Shown one piece after another: positions 52,210-61,755 of a stretch of 64,000 nt of DNA. The notes under the pieces are model-generated. The model did no database searches. It saw only the letters and a program-made list of their open reading frames with translations, and had not been told where the DNA came from. Position 1 is the stretch's first letter. Each line of letters starts with the position of its first letter. A program made the translations under genes and the position numbers. This stretch comes from Hyphomicrobiales bacterium (GTDB taxonomy: Bacteria; Pseudomonadota; Alphaproteobacteria; Rhizobiales; Rhizobiaceae): NCBI GenBank assembly GCA_002709005.1, contig PAPH01000060.1:1-64000 (forward strand), read 5' to 3'.

Positions 52210-53256
52210 ATGAAAATGAATCCGCTCGGCCGTACCGGCATGACCGTGAGCGAAATCTGCCTCGGCACCATGACCTTCGGCGAACAGAACACCGAGGCCG
52301 AGGGCCACGCTCAGATGGACCGCGCCACCGAGGCAGGCGTGAATTTCTTCGACACCGCGGAACTCTATCCCACCAACCCGACCCGGGCGGAAACGCAGGG
52401 CCGCACCGAGGAAATCATCGGAAGCTGGCTGAAAAAGCGCGGAACGCGCGACGACATCATCATCGCCAGCAAGGTCTCCGGCAACGGCAATGACTGGATC
52501 CGCGGCGGCGAGGACATCAGCCGCGAGGCGATCGCCCGCGCGCTCGATCTGAACCTCAAGCGGCTCGGTGTCGATCACATCGATCTCTACCAGCTTCACT
52601 GGCCCAACCGGGGCTCCTACCATTTCCGCAAGAACTGGACCTTCGACGCTTCCGGTCAGGCCAAAGGCCGGAAGATGCTCGAGGATCTTCTCGATACGCT
52701 GCGCGGTCTCGACGATGCGGTGAAAGCGGGCAAGATCCGAGCCTATGGCGTCTCCAACGACAGCGCCTGGGGGATCATGCAGCTCATCCGGATCGCCGAG
52801 GACAACGGCCTGCCGCGCGTGGCCTCGGTGCAGAACGAATACAACCTGCTCTGCCGGCATTTCGATCTCGATCTTGCCGAGGTTGCGCATCACGAGGATG
52901 TGGGGCTGCTGGCCTATTCGCCGCTCGCCGCCGGCATCCTCACCGGAAAGTACCAGAACGGCGCGATCCCGAAGGATTCACGCCGCGCGCGGGTGGAAAA
53001 TCTCGGCGGCCGCTGGACGCCGCAGGCGGAAGCCGCCACAGGCGCCTATCTGGAGGTTGCGCGAAAGCATGGCCTCGACCCGGCTCAGATGGCCCTCGCC
53101 TTCTGCATGACCCGGCCTTTCATGACCTCGACAATCATCGGAGCAACCTCGCTCGAGCAGCTCGAAACCTGTCTCGGCTCCGTTGACGTCACGCTCACCG
53201 ACGAGGTGATGAAGGATATCGACGCTGCCCGGCGCGACCACCCGATGCCCATCTGA
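52210..53256 (+). CDS. aldo/keto reductase, Tas-like
   Basis: The 348-residue NADPH-dependent reductase has a TIM-barrel layout. It carries MNPLGRTGMTVSEICLGTMTFGEQNTEAEG, the catalytic Asp/Tyr in FFDTAELYPTNP, Lys in IASKVSGNG and His in YQLHWPNRG. It ends with a C-terminal cofactor region (IIGATSLEQLETCLGSVDVTL). The wide insert after LHWPNRGSYHF and the start MKMNPLGRTG are like E. coli Tas. Substrate unknown. A hairpin follows the stop by about 15 bases. Confidence 0.92.
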   Translation: MKMNPLGRTGMTVSEICLGTMTFGEQNTEAEGHAQMDRATEAGVNFFDTAELYPTNPTRAETQGRTEEIIGSWLKKRGTRDDIIIASKVSGNGNDWIRGGEDISREAIARALDLNLKRLGVDHIDLYQLHWPNRGSYHFRKNWTFDASGQAKGRKMLEDLLDTLRGLDDAVKAGKIRAYGVSNDSAWGIMQLIRIAEDNGLPRVASVQNEYNLLCRHFDLDLAEVAHHEDVGLLAYSPLAAGILTGKYQNGAIPKDSRRARVENLGGRWTPQAEAATGAYLEVARKHGLDPAQMALAFCMTRPFMTSTIIGATSLEQLETCLGSVDVTLTDEVMKDIDAARRDHPMPI

Positions 53257-53270
53257 ACCCCACGATACGA

Positions 53271-53301
53271 GCGAGGCGACGGGCTAAATAAGTCGCCTCG
53301 C
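53271..53301 (+). terminator. hairpin downstream of the aldo/keto reductase
   Basis: GCGAGGCGAC (53271-53280) and GTCGCCTCGC (53292-53301) form a perfect 10-bp stem around GGGCTAAATAA. No T tract follows, so it could be a weak terminator or a transcript-end stabiliser. It lies just before the S6 promoter. Confidence 0.5.
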
Positions 53302-53303
53302 GC

Positions 53304-53332
53304 TTGCAATCCCCGGCGATCCCGCGTATAGG
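53304..53332 (+). promoter_or_regulatory. candidate sigma-70-type promoter of the rpsF operon
   Basis: TTGCAA (53304-53309) and TATAGG (53327-53332) are separated by 17 bases. It leaves a leader of about 200 nucleotides before rpsF (ATG 53539), long enough for S6:S18-type autoregulation, though no known RNA motif was confirmed. Confidence 0.5.
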
Positions 53333-53538
53333 CCAGCGCGTTCGAACACCCGGTCAATCGGCTGGTGGCTGAACGGAGGGCTGGCAGTCAGCCTGCAGGG
53401 GCGAGAAGCGTCCCGGCCTCCCGTGTCTCCGCTCACGACCGTCTCGAAACGTCTTTCTTGCGCGGCGAAAGCCGACAGGCAAGTCGCTGGGGCTTAGCGC
53501 CGATCCGGGTGTGTTAATGCAAGAAAGGCAAAGAAATC

Positions 53539-53943
53539 ATGGCGCTTTACGAGCACGTATTCCTTGCCCGGCAGGATATTTCCGCCCAGCAGCTCGATGA
53601 ACTTGTGGCAACCTACAAGGGCATCATCGAGGAAAATGGCGGCAAGGTCGGGCGCATCGAGAACTGGGGACTGAAGTCCCTCACCTACCGGATCAAGAAG
53701 AACCGCAAGGCCCACTACGCGCTAATGGACATCGACGCGCCGGCCAAGGCTGTCCAGGAAATGGAACGCCAGATGCGCTTCAACGAAGACATCCTGCGCT
53801 TCATGACCGTGTCGGTCGAAGCTCACGAGGAAGGCCCGTCGGCCATGCTGCAGAAGCGCGATCGCGATGATCGCGGCGACCGCGGCCCCCGTGGTGATCG
53901 CGGCGACCGCGGCGATCGCGGCCCCCGCCGTCCGCGCGACTAA
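53539..53943 (+). CDS. rpsF: 30S ribosomal protein S6
   Basis: The 134-residue S6 of the small subunit binds 16S rRNA with S18. The core ([38 protein letters not shown]) is canonical. A C-terminal tail from about residue 107 is an Asp/Arg/Gly-rich repeat ([20 protein letters not shown]...), typical of rhizobial S6 proteins. Rhizobial extensions of this sort are of unknown role. It leads the rpsF-rpsR-DUF2232-rplI operon. AGAAAGG lies upstream of the ATG. Confidence 0.96.
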   Translation: MALYEHVFLARQDISAQQLDELVATYKGIIEENGGKVGRIENWGLKSLTYRIKKNRKAHYALMDIDAPAKAVQEMERQMRFNEDILRFMTVSVEAHEEGPSAMLQKRDRDDRGDRGPRGDRGDRGDRGPRRPRD

Positions 53944-53955
53944 GGAGAGACAATC

Positions 53956-54204
53956 ATGGTCGACATCAACCAGATCCCGACGCGCCGCCCGTTCCATCGC
54001 CGGCGCAAGACCTGCCCCTTCTCCGGCGCCAACGCACCGAAGATCGATTACAAGGACGTCCGTCTGCTGCAGCGCTACGTTTCCGAGCGCGGCAAGATCG
54101 TTCCGTCCCGCATCACGGCCGTGAGCCAGAAGAAGCAGCGCGAACTCGCCAAGGCGATCAAGCGCGCCCGCTTCCTCGGCCTGCTGCCCTACGTCATCAG
54201 CTAA
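53956..54204 (+). CDS. rpsR: 30S ribosomal protein S18
   Basis: The 82-residue S18 pairs with S6 on the 30S platform. Sequence [43 protein letters not shown] is diagnostic. It starts 12 bases after rpsF. A strong hairpin with a T run follows the stop. Confidence 0.97.
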   Translation: MVDINQIPTRRPFHRRRKTCPFSGANAPKIDYKDVRLLQRYVSERGKIVPSRITAVSQKKQRELAKAIKRARFLGLLPYVIS

Positions 54205-54213
54205 GCTGATATT

Positions 54214-54250
54214 ACCGGCGGTCTCCGGACCGCCGGTTCAAGCTTTTTTC
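54214..54250 (+). terminator. terminator or attenuator after rpsR
   Basis: ACCGGCGGTC (54214-54223) pairs with GACCGCCGGT (54228-54237) around TCCG, followed five bases later by six T residues at 54244-54249. It splits the two 30S genes from the DUF2232-rplI part, so it probably lowers downstream expression. Confidence 0.75.
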
Positions 54251-54378
54251 CGGGCGGACTTCGGACCACCGGATTTCCTCTTCGCGGGAGGCCGCGAAGC
54301 AGGATCGAACGAACAAGACCGAGTTGGGGCCTTCGAGGCAAATCCTCCGCCCCTAACTGCGAAACGCAGGACAGCGAC

Positions 54379-55338
54379 ATGCAGGACACCAAAGCCATAT
54401 CGGCCCTCGTCGGCCTGATTGCCGGGATCGCATCCGCGTTCCTGCTGGCCGGTGCCGTCGCTCCCTCCTACATGGCAATGCTGCTGATCGCCTCGGCATC
54501 GCTTCCCGTGCTGATCGCCGGCCTCGGCTGGTCAAACACCGCTTCGATCGTCGCGGTGATCGCCGGGACCGCGCTGATTTCGGTCATGTCCGGACCGCTC
54601 GCCGCATTGTCGGCGGCACTCACCTCGCTCGGCCCCGCCGCCTGGATCGCGCACCTGAGCAATCTCGCCCGCCCTGCCGAGGAAATCGGCGGACCGGAAG
54701 GCCGGCTTGCCTGGTACCCGCTCTCCGACATCCTCGCGCAGGTCTGCGCCATCGTCGCCGTGGTGCTCGTCATCCTCGGCTACGTGATGGGCTACGGGCC
54801 GGAACTGTCTGGCGAGCTGGTCGATTCCTTCGTTTCCATCCTGAAAGAAGGCAATCCCGACCTGACGCTGGATCCCGCGAGCCTCGCGGAGATGAAGTCC
54901 ATGATGCGGGTGCTGCTGCCGCTGGTGCAGGGCGCGACCTGGGTCGGCATTCTCTTCGGCATGTACTATATCGCCCGCGGCATCGTCACGTTGTCGGGCC
55001 GGGGAAAGCGGCCGCGCGACGACGTTCCGGCGCAACTCCGGATGCCACGCACTGCGCTCTATACGTTCGGCATCGGCATCGCGATCACGCTTCTGGCGCC
55101 CGCACCCTACGATCTCGTGGGCTGGGTGATCGCCGGCTCCTTCGGAGCGGGGTTCATTCTCTCGGGCTTCGCGCTGATGCATTTCCTCACCCGCGGCAAA
55201 TCCTGGCGGCCGATCGCCATCTGGATCGCCTACGTCACGGTGATCCTGTTCACCGTGCCGCTCATCTTCTTCCTGGTCTTCGGGCTGACCGCCACCGGCC
55301 GTCTGTCGACCATGTCCCCCAACCAACCGAAATCCTGA
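54379..55338 (+). CDS. DUF2232 integral membrane protein
   Basis: The 319-residue protein has about eight hydrophobic segments ([103 protein letters not shown]). It matches DUF2232, which sits between rpsR and rplI in many alphaproteobacteria. Function unknown; an ECF-type substrate-binding fold has been proposed for related proteins. It starts 174 bases after rpsR beyond a hairpin. Confidence 0.85.
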   Translation: MQDTKAISALVGLIAGIASAFLLAGAVAPSYMAMLLIASASLPVLIAGLGWSNTASIVAVIAGTALISVMSGPLAALSAALTSLGPAAWIAHLSNLARPAEEIGGPEGRLAWYPLSDILAQVCAIVAVVLVILGYVMGYGPELSGELVDSFVSILKEGNPDLTLDPASLAEMKSMMRVLLPLVQGATWVGILFGMYYIARGIVTLSGRGKRPRDDVPAQLRMPRTALYTFGIGIAITLLAPAPYDLVGWVIAGSFGAGFILSGFALMHFLTRGKSWRPIAIWIAYVTVILFTVPLIFFLVFGLTATGRLSTMSPNQPKS

Positions 55339-55369
55339 ACATCGAGATACACCAAGAAAGGAAATCACA

Positions 55370-55975
55370 ATGGACGTCATTCTTCTCGAACGCGTCGCCA
55401 AGCTCGGCCAGATGGGCGAAACCGTAAAGGTCCGCGATGGCTTCGCCCGCAACTTCCTCCTGCCCCAGGGCAAGGCACTGCGCGCCAACGAAGCCAACAA
55501 GGCCCGTTTCGAATCGCAGCGCGCCGAACTCGAAGCCCGCAACCTCGAGCGCAAGTCGGAAGCCGAATCGGTTGCCGAGAAGCTGGACGGCAAGAGCTTC
55601 ATCGTCGTGCGCTCCGCCGGTGAGACCGGTCAGCTCTACGGCTCCGTCGCCGCCCGCGACGTCGTCGCCGTGCTCAGCGATGAAGGCTTCAACATCGGCC
55701 GCAACCAGGTCGATCTCAACCACCCGATCAAGACCATCGGCATCCATTCGATCAGCCTGGCACTGCACCCGGACGTCATCGTCAGCGTCGACTTCAACGT
55801 CGCACGCTCGGCCGACGAAGCCGAACGCCAGGCCAAGGGCGAGGACCTGACCTCGGCCGACGCCATCTACGGCATTGACGAAGAAGAAGCGGCCGCCGCC
55901 GCCGAGGCTGCAGCCCACGATCCGGACTTCGAAGACGACGACGCTGAAAACGCCGAAGGCGAAGAGCAGGCCTGA
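55370..55975 (+). CDS. rplI: 50S ribosomal protein L9
   Basis: The 201-residue L9 has the N-terminal domain [40 protein letters not shown], a connecting helix, and the C-terminal domain [31 protein letters not shown]. An acidic tail ([31 protein letters not shown]) is an alphaproteobacterial extension. It ends the operon at a strong terminator. Confidence 0.97.
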   Translation: MDVILLERVAKLGQMGETVKVRDGFARNFLLPQGKALRANEANKARFESQRAELEARNLERKSEAESVAEKLDGKSFIVVRSAGETGQLYGSVAARDVVAVLSDEGFNIGRNQVDLNHPIKTIGIHSISLALHPDVIVSVDFNVARSADEAERQAKGEDLTSADAIYGIDEEEAAAAAEAAAHDPDFEDDDAENAEGEEQA

Positions 55976-56000
55976 TCGGCTTCCTCCGCACCTTTTGACG

Positions 56001-56034
56001 AACGCCCGGGTCTTTGACCCGGGCGTTTTCTTTT
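56001..56034 (+). terminator. intrinsic terminator of the rpsF-rplI operon
   Basis: AACGCCCGGGTC (56001-56012) pairs with GACCCGGGCGTT (56016-56027), followed by TTCTTTT. Confidence 0.92.
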
Positions 56035-56093
56035 GCCCGCCTCGCTACCGCTCTCCCCTTCCCCCGCGATGCCCATCGGCGTAGAAAGGGCGC

Positions 56094-56987
56094 ATGAGTT
56101 TTTCGACCGAACAGAGTGACGCCGGAGCCTTCGAGGCGCTGATGCTGTTTTACGCCGATGCCGGCGTGGAGACGCTGCTCGAGGCGCATCCGGTCGACCG
56201 TTTCGCCGAAAGCCAGGAAGAGGCCCGCAAGCGCCAGGCAGCCCGCGCGGTGCCGCCGAAACAAGCAGGCGGAAATGCCGGTCAGGTCCCTCATCGAGCC
56301 GGCCAGGAGCCGGGCAGGAACCGCACCGAACAGCGCCCCGCCCCGCCCCCGGTCGCCGTGCCGCAGATGACCGTGCCGGACGCCGCAGCCTTCGAGGATG
56401 CACGGGCCACCGCGAGCGCCGCCAACACGATCGAGGAACTCCAGGCCGCGCTCGAACGCTTCAGCGGCTGCAATCTCAAACACTCGGCCCGCAACACCGT
56501 CTTTGCCGACGGCAACCCCGAGGCGCGGTTGATGATCATCGGCGAAGCGCCGGATCGCGACGAGGATCTTCAGGGCACGCCGTTTGCCGGCCGTGCCGGG
56601 CAACTTCTCGACCGCATGCTTGCCGCCATCGGCCTCGACCGGACGTCGGCCTACCTGACCAACGTCATCTTCTGGCGTCCGCCGGGCAACCGTCCTCCGA
56701 CGCCGCACGAGATCGAGCTCTGCCGCCCCTTCGCCGAGCGCCATATCGAACTGGTCAAGCCGGAGATGCTGCTGTTTTTCGGCAACGTGCCGACCAAGGC
56801 GCTGATTGCCAACGAGCGCGGTATCCTGTCGGTTCGCGGCAAGTTCCAGACCTATGAGCGTCCGGGCCTTTCAATCCCGGTGATGCCGAGCCTGCATCCG
56901 GCCCATCTGCTCAAAAGCCCGGCGCAGAAGAAGCTCGCCTGGGCGGACCTGCTGGCGGTTTCGGAAAAGCTTGGCCCCGCCGCCTAG
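56094..56987 (+). CDS. uracil-DNA glycosylase, family 4-like, lacking two cluster cysteines
   Basis: The 297-residue protein has an N-terminal linker of low complexity (about 40-95; PKQAGGNAGQVPHRAG...), then a family-4 UDG core. Motif A is GEAPDRDEDLQGTPFAGRAGQLLD (from Gly150). Motif B is SLHPAHLLKSPAQKK. Family 4 enzymes normally use four cysteines for a [4Fe-4S] cluster. Here Cys126 and Cys210 remain, but the partner sites are Phe123 (FSGC) and Trp194 (FWRPPGNR). It probably lacks the cluster. It starts 60 bases after the L9 terminator. Confidence 0.85.
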   Translation: MSFSTEQSDAGAFEALMLFYADAGVETLLEAHPVDRFAESQEEARKRQAARAVPPKQAGGNAGQVPHRAGQEPGRNRTEQRPAPPPVAVPQMTVPDAAAFEDARATASAANTIEELQAALERFSGCNLKHSARNTVFADGNPEARLMIIGEAPDRDEDLQGTPFAGRAGQLLDRMLAAIGLDRTSAYLTNVIFWRPPGNRPPTPHEIELCRPFAERHIELVKPEMLLFFGNVPTKALIANERGILSVRGKFQTYERPGLSIPVMPSLHPAHLLKSPAQKKLAWADLLAVSEKLGPAA

Positions 56988-57171
56988 AGTGCTCACCTGA
57001 CTTTCACCTCCCCAGATGGGACGTGAGACTTCTCGCCCGTTGTCATGTCGCCATGTCGGATTTCTTTTCGAGAGTGTCGTGCGCCAGCATTTTTCTCTTG
57101 CGGCGTGGTGGCAAATTCATCAGGGAGGGGCCATTGACGCGAATCGCCCCCGCCAACCCGGGAAACCACCA

Positions 57172-58455
57172 ATGTTGAGCACCATCGCCCCGGTAGGCGC
57201 GCTGCTTCTGTCCACGTTCTTCGTTCTCGTCGCAGCGGGCCTTTCGGGCTACCTCATCCCCTTGCGCGCGGTTGCCGAAGGCTGGCCGACGCTCGTTGTC
57301 TCGCTGCTTGCCACCAGCTATGCCGTGGCATTTACCGCGAGTTGCCTGATCACGCCCCGCCTCGTGCGCCGGGTCGGCCATGTGCGGGTGTTCGGCGTCA
57401 TGGTGACGGCCCTTTCGGTGTCGCAGCTCCTCAACGTGCTGATAGTCGATCCGACCGTCTGGATCATCTCGCGCGGGCTGACCGGTTTCGCGCTCGCCGG
57501 CAGCTACATGGTGATCGAGAGCTGGCTCAACGAGAAGGTGACGAACGAGAACCGCGGCGCGCTGTTTTCGGTCTACATGGTGGTGACCATGGGCGGGCTG
57601 ACGGTCGGTCAGTACATGGTGCCGTTCGGCGATCCGATGCTGCCGACGCTGTTCATCATTTCGGCGGTGATTTATTCCTTCGCCATCATGCCGACCTCGC
57701 TGTCGAGCGCACAGTCGCCGCAGCCGCTCAACCAGGTGCGGATGAACATTCCGCGGCTGTTCCGCAATTCTCCGGCAGCGGTGATCGGCATGCTGCTCAC
57801 CGGCCTGATCGGCGGCATCTGGAACGGCCTGGCGCCGGTGTTCGGATCGCTGAGCGGGCTGTCGACGACCGAGGGCGCGACGATGCTGGCCACCGCGATG
57901 ATCGGCGGCACTGTGTTCCAGTATCCGCTGGGACGCGCCTCCGACCGGATGGATCGCCGCCGCATCATGGTGCTCGCCGGCGGGATCGGAACCGTCTCGT
58001 GCCTGATCGCCATTCTTTTCGGGGCCGAATCGCGTCTGGTCTTCTTCGCCGGCATGTTCCTGCTCGGTACGGTGCTTTACCCGATCTACGCGCTCAACGT
58101 CGCGCATGCCAACGACCGCGCGGAACCGGACGAATTCGTCGACATCTCCTCGGGTCTGATGATCATCTACGGTGTCGGCGCGATGTTCGGACCGCTGATC
58201 GCCGGCGCTGCGATGGACTACACCGGCCCGGGCGGGTTCTTCGTCTCGCTCTTCGTCTTCTTCGTCGCCTACGCGCTTTACGCCGGCTGGCGCATCCCCC
58301 GCCGCGAGGAGATGCCCGAAGACGAGCGTGGCGAATTCCAGGCCACCCTGCCCGGCCAGGAGACCACCCCGCAGACGCTCGAACTCGATCCGCGTTCCGA
58401 TCCCGAATGGGGCCAGACGGAGGAAGACGGGGACGACGTCAGCCCTGCGGCGTGA
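57172..58455 (+). CDS. major facilitator superfamily transporter
   Basis: The 427-residue protein has twelve predicted helices. The ATG at 57172 starts at MLSTIAPVGALLLSTFFVLVAAGLSGYLIPL; longer in-frame starts have no ribosome site. It has the family loop motif between helices 2 and 3 (TPRLVRRVGHVRVFG) and a C-terminal cytoplasmic tail (PRREEMPEDERGEFQATLPGQETTPQ). It resembles the YfkF/YcaD-like MFS branch. The substrate is unknown. Its 3' end overlaps the convergent DMT gene by 17 bases. Confidence 0.9.
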   Translation: MLSTIAPVGALLLSTFFVLVAAGLSGYLIPLRAVAEGWPTLVVSLLATSYAVAFTASCLITPRLVRRVGHVRVFGVMVTALSVSQLLNVLIVDPTVWIISRGLTGFALAGSYMVIESWLNEKVTNENRGALFSVYMVVTMGGLTVGQYMVPFGDPMLPTLFIISAVIYSFAIMPTSLSSAQSPQPLNQVRMNIPRLFRNSPAAVIGMLLTGLIGGIWNGLAPVFGSLSGLSTTEGATMLATAMIGGTVFQYPLGRASDRMDRRRIMVLAGGIGTVSCLIAILFGAESRLVFFAGMFLLGTVLYPIYALNVAHANDRAEPDEFVDISSGLMIIYGVGAMFGPLIAGAAMDYTGPGGFFVSLFVFFVAYALYAGWRIPRREEMPEDERGEFQATLPGQETTPQTLELDPRSDPEWGQTEEDGDDVSPAA

Positions 58456-59482
58456 CCAGCTTGCGCTGTGCCCGGCGCTCGAGCCCCAGACGGTGTTCGC
58501 GGTAGATGATGGCGATGCCCGCCGAAACCACGATCACCGTGCCGATCAGCATCGACATTGTGGGCGTTTCGTCGAACAGCAGATACCCGACGGCGAGACC
58601 GATGATGATCGAGCAGTATTCGAACGGCGCGATCGTCGACACGTCGGCATAGCGATAGCTCTGAGTGAGCAACAGCTGCGCCCCGCCACCGCAGATGCCA
58701 GCGACCAGCATCAAGCCAAGTGTGGTCATATCCGGCACGACCCAGCCAAAAGGCAGCGTGACGAGCGCCAGCAGCGTCGAACTCAGCGAGAAATAGAGCA
58801 CGATGGTATGGGTTTGCTCCGTCCGTACGAGACGGCGGATCTGGATCGAAGCAGTGGCCGCGAACACCGCCGAGCCGAGGATCGCGAAAACGCCCATTGC
58901 TTCGCGCGACCCTAACCCGCTCTCGATCAAGGTGATCTTCGGCAGGGAAATGACGAGAACGCCGCATATGCCGACCGCAACCGCCGACCAGCGGAAGAGC
59001 CGAACCTTTTCGCCGAGAAAGATCGCGGCGAAGACCACGGTCAGAAGCGGCATGGAATAACCGATGGCGATGGCATCGGGCAGCGGCAGCAGGGTGATGC
59101 CCAGAAAGTTGAGCCCCATCGCGGTGGCACCGACCAACCCGCGGATCATGTGGCCGAACGGCCTTTCGGTCTTCCACGCCTCTATCAGTACGCCGCGCGC
59201 CAGAAGATAGGCCATCACCGGCAGGATGGCGAAGGCCGAGCGGAAAAAGACGATCTCGCCGACCGGCATGTCGTCCTGGCCGACGAGCTTGATGATGGTG
59301 ACCATCACCATAAAGGAGAGAACGGATATCACCTTCAGCGTGATGCCGAAGAGCGGCGAACGCGTTTCTGACTCGGCAGTCCGGGGGACAGCCGCTGCGG
59401 ACGCGGCGCCCGGCGCAGAGACGCCGGGGCCGGATTTCCTGATCGGGTCGGCCACGGCTGTCAGCCGTTCAGAACCTGCCAC
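58439..59482 (-). CDS. EamA/DMT superfamily transporter
   Basis: The 347-residue protein has ten helices in two EamA repeats: FGITLKVISVLSFMVMVTIIKLVGQ, IGYSMPLLTVVFAAIFLGEKVRLFRWS and IAPFEYCSIIIGLAVGYLLFDETP. A GTG at 59482 overlaps the coxL-like gene by 22 bases; a second GTG at 59455 would avoid this. Neither has a good ribosome site, so the start is uncertain. It follows a molybdenum hydroxylase subunit and could be co-transcribed with it. Substrate unknown. It is paralogous to the DMT gene at 19780. Confidence 0.9.
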   Translation of the reverse strand: MAGSERLTAVADPIRKSGPGVSAPGAASAAAVPRTAESETRSPLFGITLKVISVLSFMVMVTIIKLVGQDDMPVGEIVFFRSAFAILPVMAYLLARGVLIEAWKTERPFGHMIRGLVGATAMGLNFLGITLLPLPDAIAIGYSMPLLTVVFAAIFLGEKVRLFRWSAVAVGICGVLVISLPKITLIESGLGSREAMGVFAILGSAVFAATASIQIRRLVRTEQTHTIVLYFSLSSTLLALVTLPFGWVVPDMTTLGLMLVAGICGGGAQLLLTQSYRYADVSTIAPFEYCSIIIGLAVGYLLFDETPTMSMLIGTVIVVSAGIAIIYREHRLGLERRAQRKLVTPQG

Positions 59483-61755
59483 ATCTTGAGCGGGGTCACC
59501 GGCATCTCGATGTGACGGATGCCCTTTTCATGGCTCAGGGCGTCGATCACGGCGTTCATCACCGCGGGGCAGGCTCCGATGGTGCCGGCCTCGCCCGCGC
59601 CCTTCATGCCAAGCGCATTCGTGGTGGAGGGTACGTTGCGGGTCTCGAACTCGAAGAAGGGAACGGTGTCGGCGCGCGGCATGGTGTAGTCCATGAAGCT
59701 CGCCGTCATGAGCTGCCCGTCGGATTCGTAGACGACCTCCTCGCCCAGCGCCTGGGCCATGCCCTGAACGATGCCGCCATGGACCTGGCCGAGCAGCAGC
59801 GTCGGATTGACGGTCATGCCGAAGTCGTCGACCACCGAATAGTTCACCACCTCGATCTCCCCGGTCTCCGGATCGATCTCGATCTCGCAGACATGGGTGC
59901 CGTTCGGGTAGGTGTTCTCGTCCTGCTTGACGTCGGCCTCCGCCTTGCGGTCGGCTTCGTCCTTGGCGGCTTTCGCCAGCGCCGAATAGTCCATCGACCG
60001 GTCGGTGCCGACGATGCGGGCGACGCCGTCCACCAGTTCGATATCGGCGGGCGCGGCTTCCAGTTCGTCGGCTGCGATCTTCTTCATCTTCTCGGCGAGG
60101 ATTTCGCTCGCGGAAGCCACGGAGACGCCGCCGAGCGGGATCGAACGCGAGCCCCCCGTGCCACCGCCCTTCGACAGGTGCTTCGTGTCGCCCTGGCGGA
60201 CGACGATCTTGTCGAAGTCGATGCCGATCTTGTCGTAGATGAACTGGGCATAAGCGGTTTCGTGGCCCTGCCCGTTGGTCTGGGTGCCGATATCGAGAAC
60301 GATTTCCCCGTTCTCGGTCAGTTCCAGCTTCGCGGCCTCGGAGCCGGCGAAGGCGCAAGCCTCGATATAGGTGGCGAAGCCATAGCCGCGGATCTTGCCG
60401 CGCGATTTCGCCTCCTCGCGGCGCGCCTCGAAGCCCGCATAATCGGTTTTCTCGAGTGCGCGGGTCATGTGGCCGTCGAACTCGCCAACGTCATACATGC
60501 GGCCGCCGGGCGTCGTGTAGGGGAACTGTTCGGGGCGGATGAAATTCCGGCGGCGGATTTCGGCGCGGTCGATGCCGAGTTCGTTCGCGCATTCGTCCAC
60601 CAGCCGCTCGATGAGATAGGCGGCTTCCGGACGTCCGGCGCCGCGATAGGCGTCGACGGTCATGGTGTTGGTGTAGACCGCGTCGACGGTGACATCCATC
60701 GCCGGGATGTCGTAGATGCCGGTCGACATGGTCACGCCGCCGGTCGGGATGTTGGGGCCGTACTGGCCCATATAGGCGCCCATGGCGGCGGTGATGTTGG
60801 CCTTGAAGGCGAGGAAACGGCCGTCCTTGTCGAGAGCCATCTGCGCCTCGACCACATTGTCGCGGCCATGGCTGTCGGCCATGAAGTGCTCGGTGCGGTC
60901 GGAGACCCACTTGACCGGGCGGCCGAGCTTCTTCGCCGCCGCCATCGTCAGGGGATATTCGCGGAACATGAACATCTTGGTGCCGAAGCCGCCGCCCACG
61001 TCGCCGGTCACCACGCGGATTTTGTCGGCGTCCATCTTGAAGATGTCCTTGGCGAGGATGTCGCGCATCGAGTGCACCCCTTGCGAGCCGGTGTGCAGGG
61101 TGAAGCTCTCCTCGTCGGCGTCCCACTGCGCGAGACAGGCGCGCGGCTCGATATAGTTCGACGCCAGGCGGTTGTTGATGAAGGCGATCGAGACCACCTT
61201 GTCGGCCTTGTCGAAGCCCGATTTGGCGGCCTCGGCATCTCCGAGCTTGAAGAGATAGGCACGATTGTCCTCGGCATCGCTCCAGACCAGCGGCGCGTCC
61301 GCGTCGAGCGCCTTGCCGGTTTCGGTGTTGGCGTCCTTCTCTTCCCAGTCGATCATGATCAACTCGGCGGCGTCCTGCGCCTGGGCGAGCGTTTCGGCGA
61401 CCACATAGGCCACCGCGTCGCCGACATATTTCACGTCGCCGTCGCACAGAACGGGCGCCGGCCGAAGCTTCGGCTTGCTGCCGTCGGGCTGCTTCACGCC
61501 GGAAATGACCGTAACCGGTCCCAGATCGGCAACGTCCTCCGCCGTGAGGATGGCAACCACGCCCTCGGCCTCACGCGCGGCATCCAGATCCTCGAAGGTG
61601 AAGGTGGCGGAGGCATAGGGGGAGCGGACGACGTAGCCGTAAAGCTGGCCTTCCGCATTCTTGTCGGCCGTATAGGAGCCGAGGCCCTGGATCAAACGCT
61701 TGTCTTCCTTGCGCAACGCGGAAGCGCCGACGCCGAATTTCGGTATAGCCGTCAT
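59461..61755 (-). CDS. xanthine dehydrogenase/CO dehydrogenase-type molybdopterin-binding large subunit
   Basis: The 764-residue subunit of the molybdenum hydroxylase superfamily has the N-terminal motif RKEDKRLIQGLGSYTADKN and the MPT-binding stretch GDVGGGFGTK (251-260). The active-site loop is AYRGAGRPE (369-377), the form II CoxL-like sequence rather than form I AYRCSFR. The Glu-containing KGAGEAGTIG lies near the C-terminus. It would need CoxM- and CoxS-like subunits, which are not adjacent in this window. The substrate is therefore unknown, and CO oxidation should not be assumed. Confidence 0.9.
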   Translation of the reverse strand: MTAIPKFGVGASALRKEDKRLIQGLGSYTADKNAEGQLYGYVVRSPYASATFTFEDLDAAREAEGVVAILTAEDVADLGPVTVISGVKQPDGSKPKLRPAPVLCDGDVKYVGDAVAYVVAETLAQAQDAAELIMIDWEEKDANTETGKALDADAPLVWSDAEDNRAYLFKLGDAEAAKSGFDKADKVVSIAFINNRLASNYIEPRACLAQWDADEESFTLHTGSQGVHSMRDILAKDIFKMDADKIRVVTGDVGGGFGTKMFMFREYPLTMAAAKKLGRPVKWVSDRTEHFMADSHGRDNVVEAQMALDKDGRFLAFKANITAAMGAYMGQYGPNIPTGGVTMSTGIYDIPAMDVTVDAVYTNTMTVDAYRGAGRPEAAYLIERLVDECANELGIDRAEIRRRNFIRPEQFPYTTPGGRMYDVGEFDGHMTRALEKTDYAGFEARREEAKSRGKIRGYGFATYIEACAFAGSEAAKLELTENGEIVLDIGTQTNGQGHETAYAQFIYDKIGIDFDKIVVRQGDTKHLSKGGGTGGSRSIPLGGVSVASASEILAEKMKKIAADELEAAPADIELVDGVARIVGTDRSMDYSALAKAAKDEADRKAEADVKQDENTYPNGTHVCEIEIDPETGEIEVVNYSVVDDFGMTVNPTLLLGQVHGGIVQGMAQALGEEVVYESDGQLMTASFMDYTMPRADTVPFFEFETRNVPSTTNALGMKGAGEAGTIGACPAVMNAVIDALSHEKGIRHIEMPVTPLKMWQVLNG

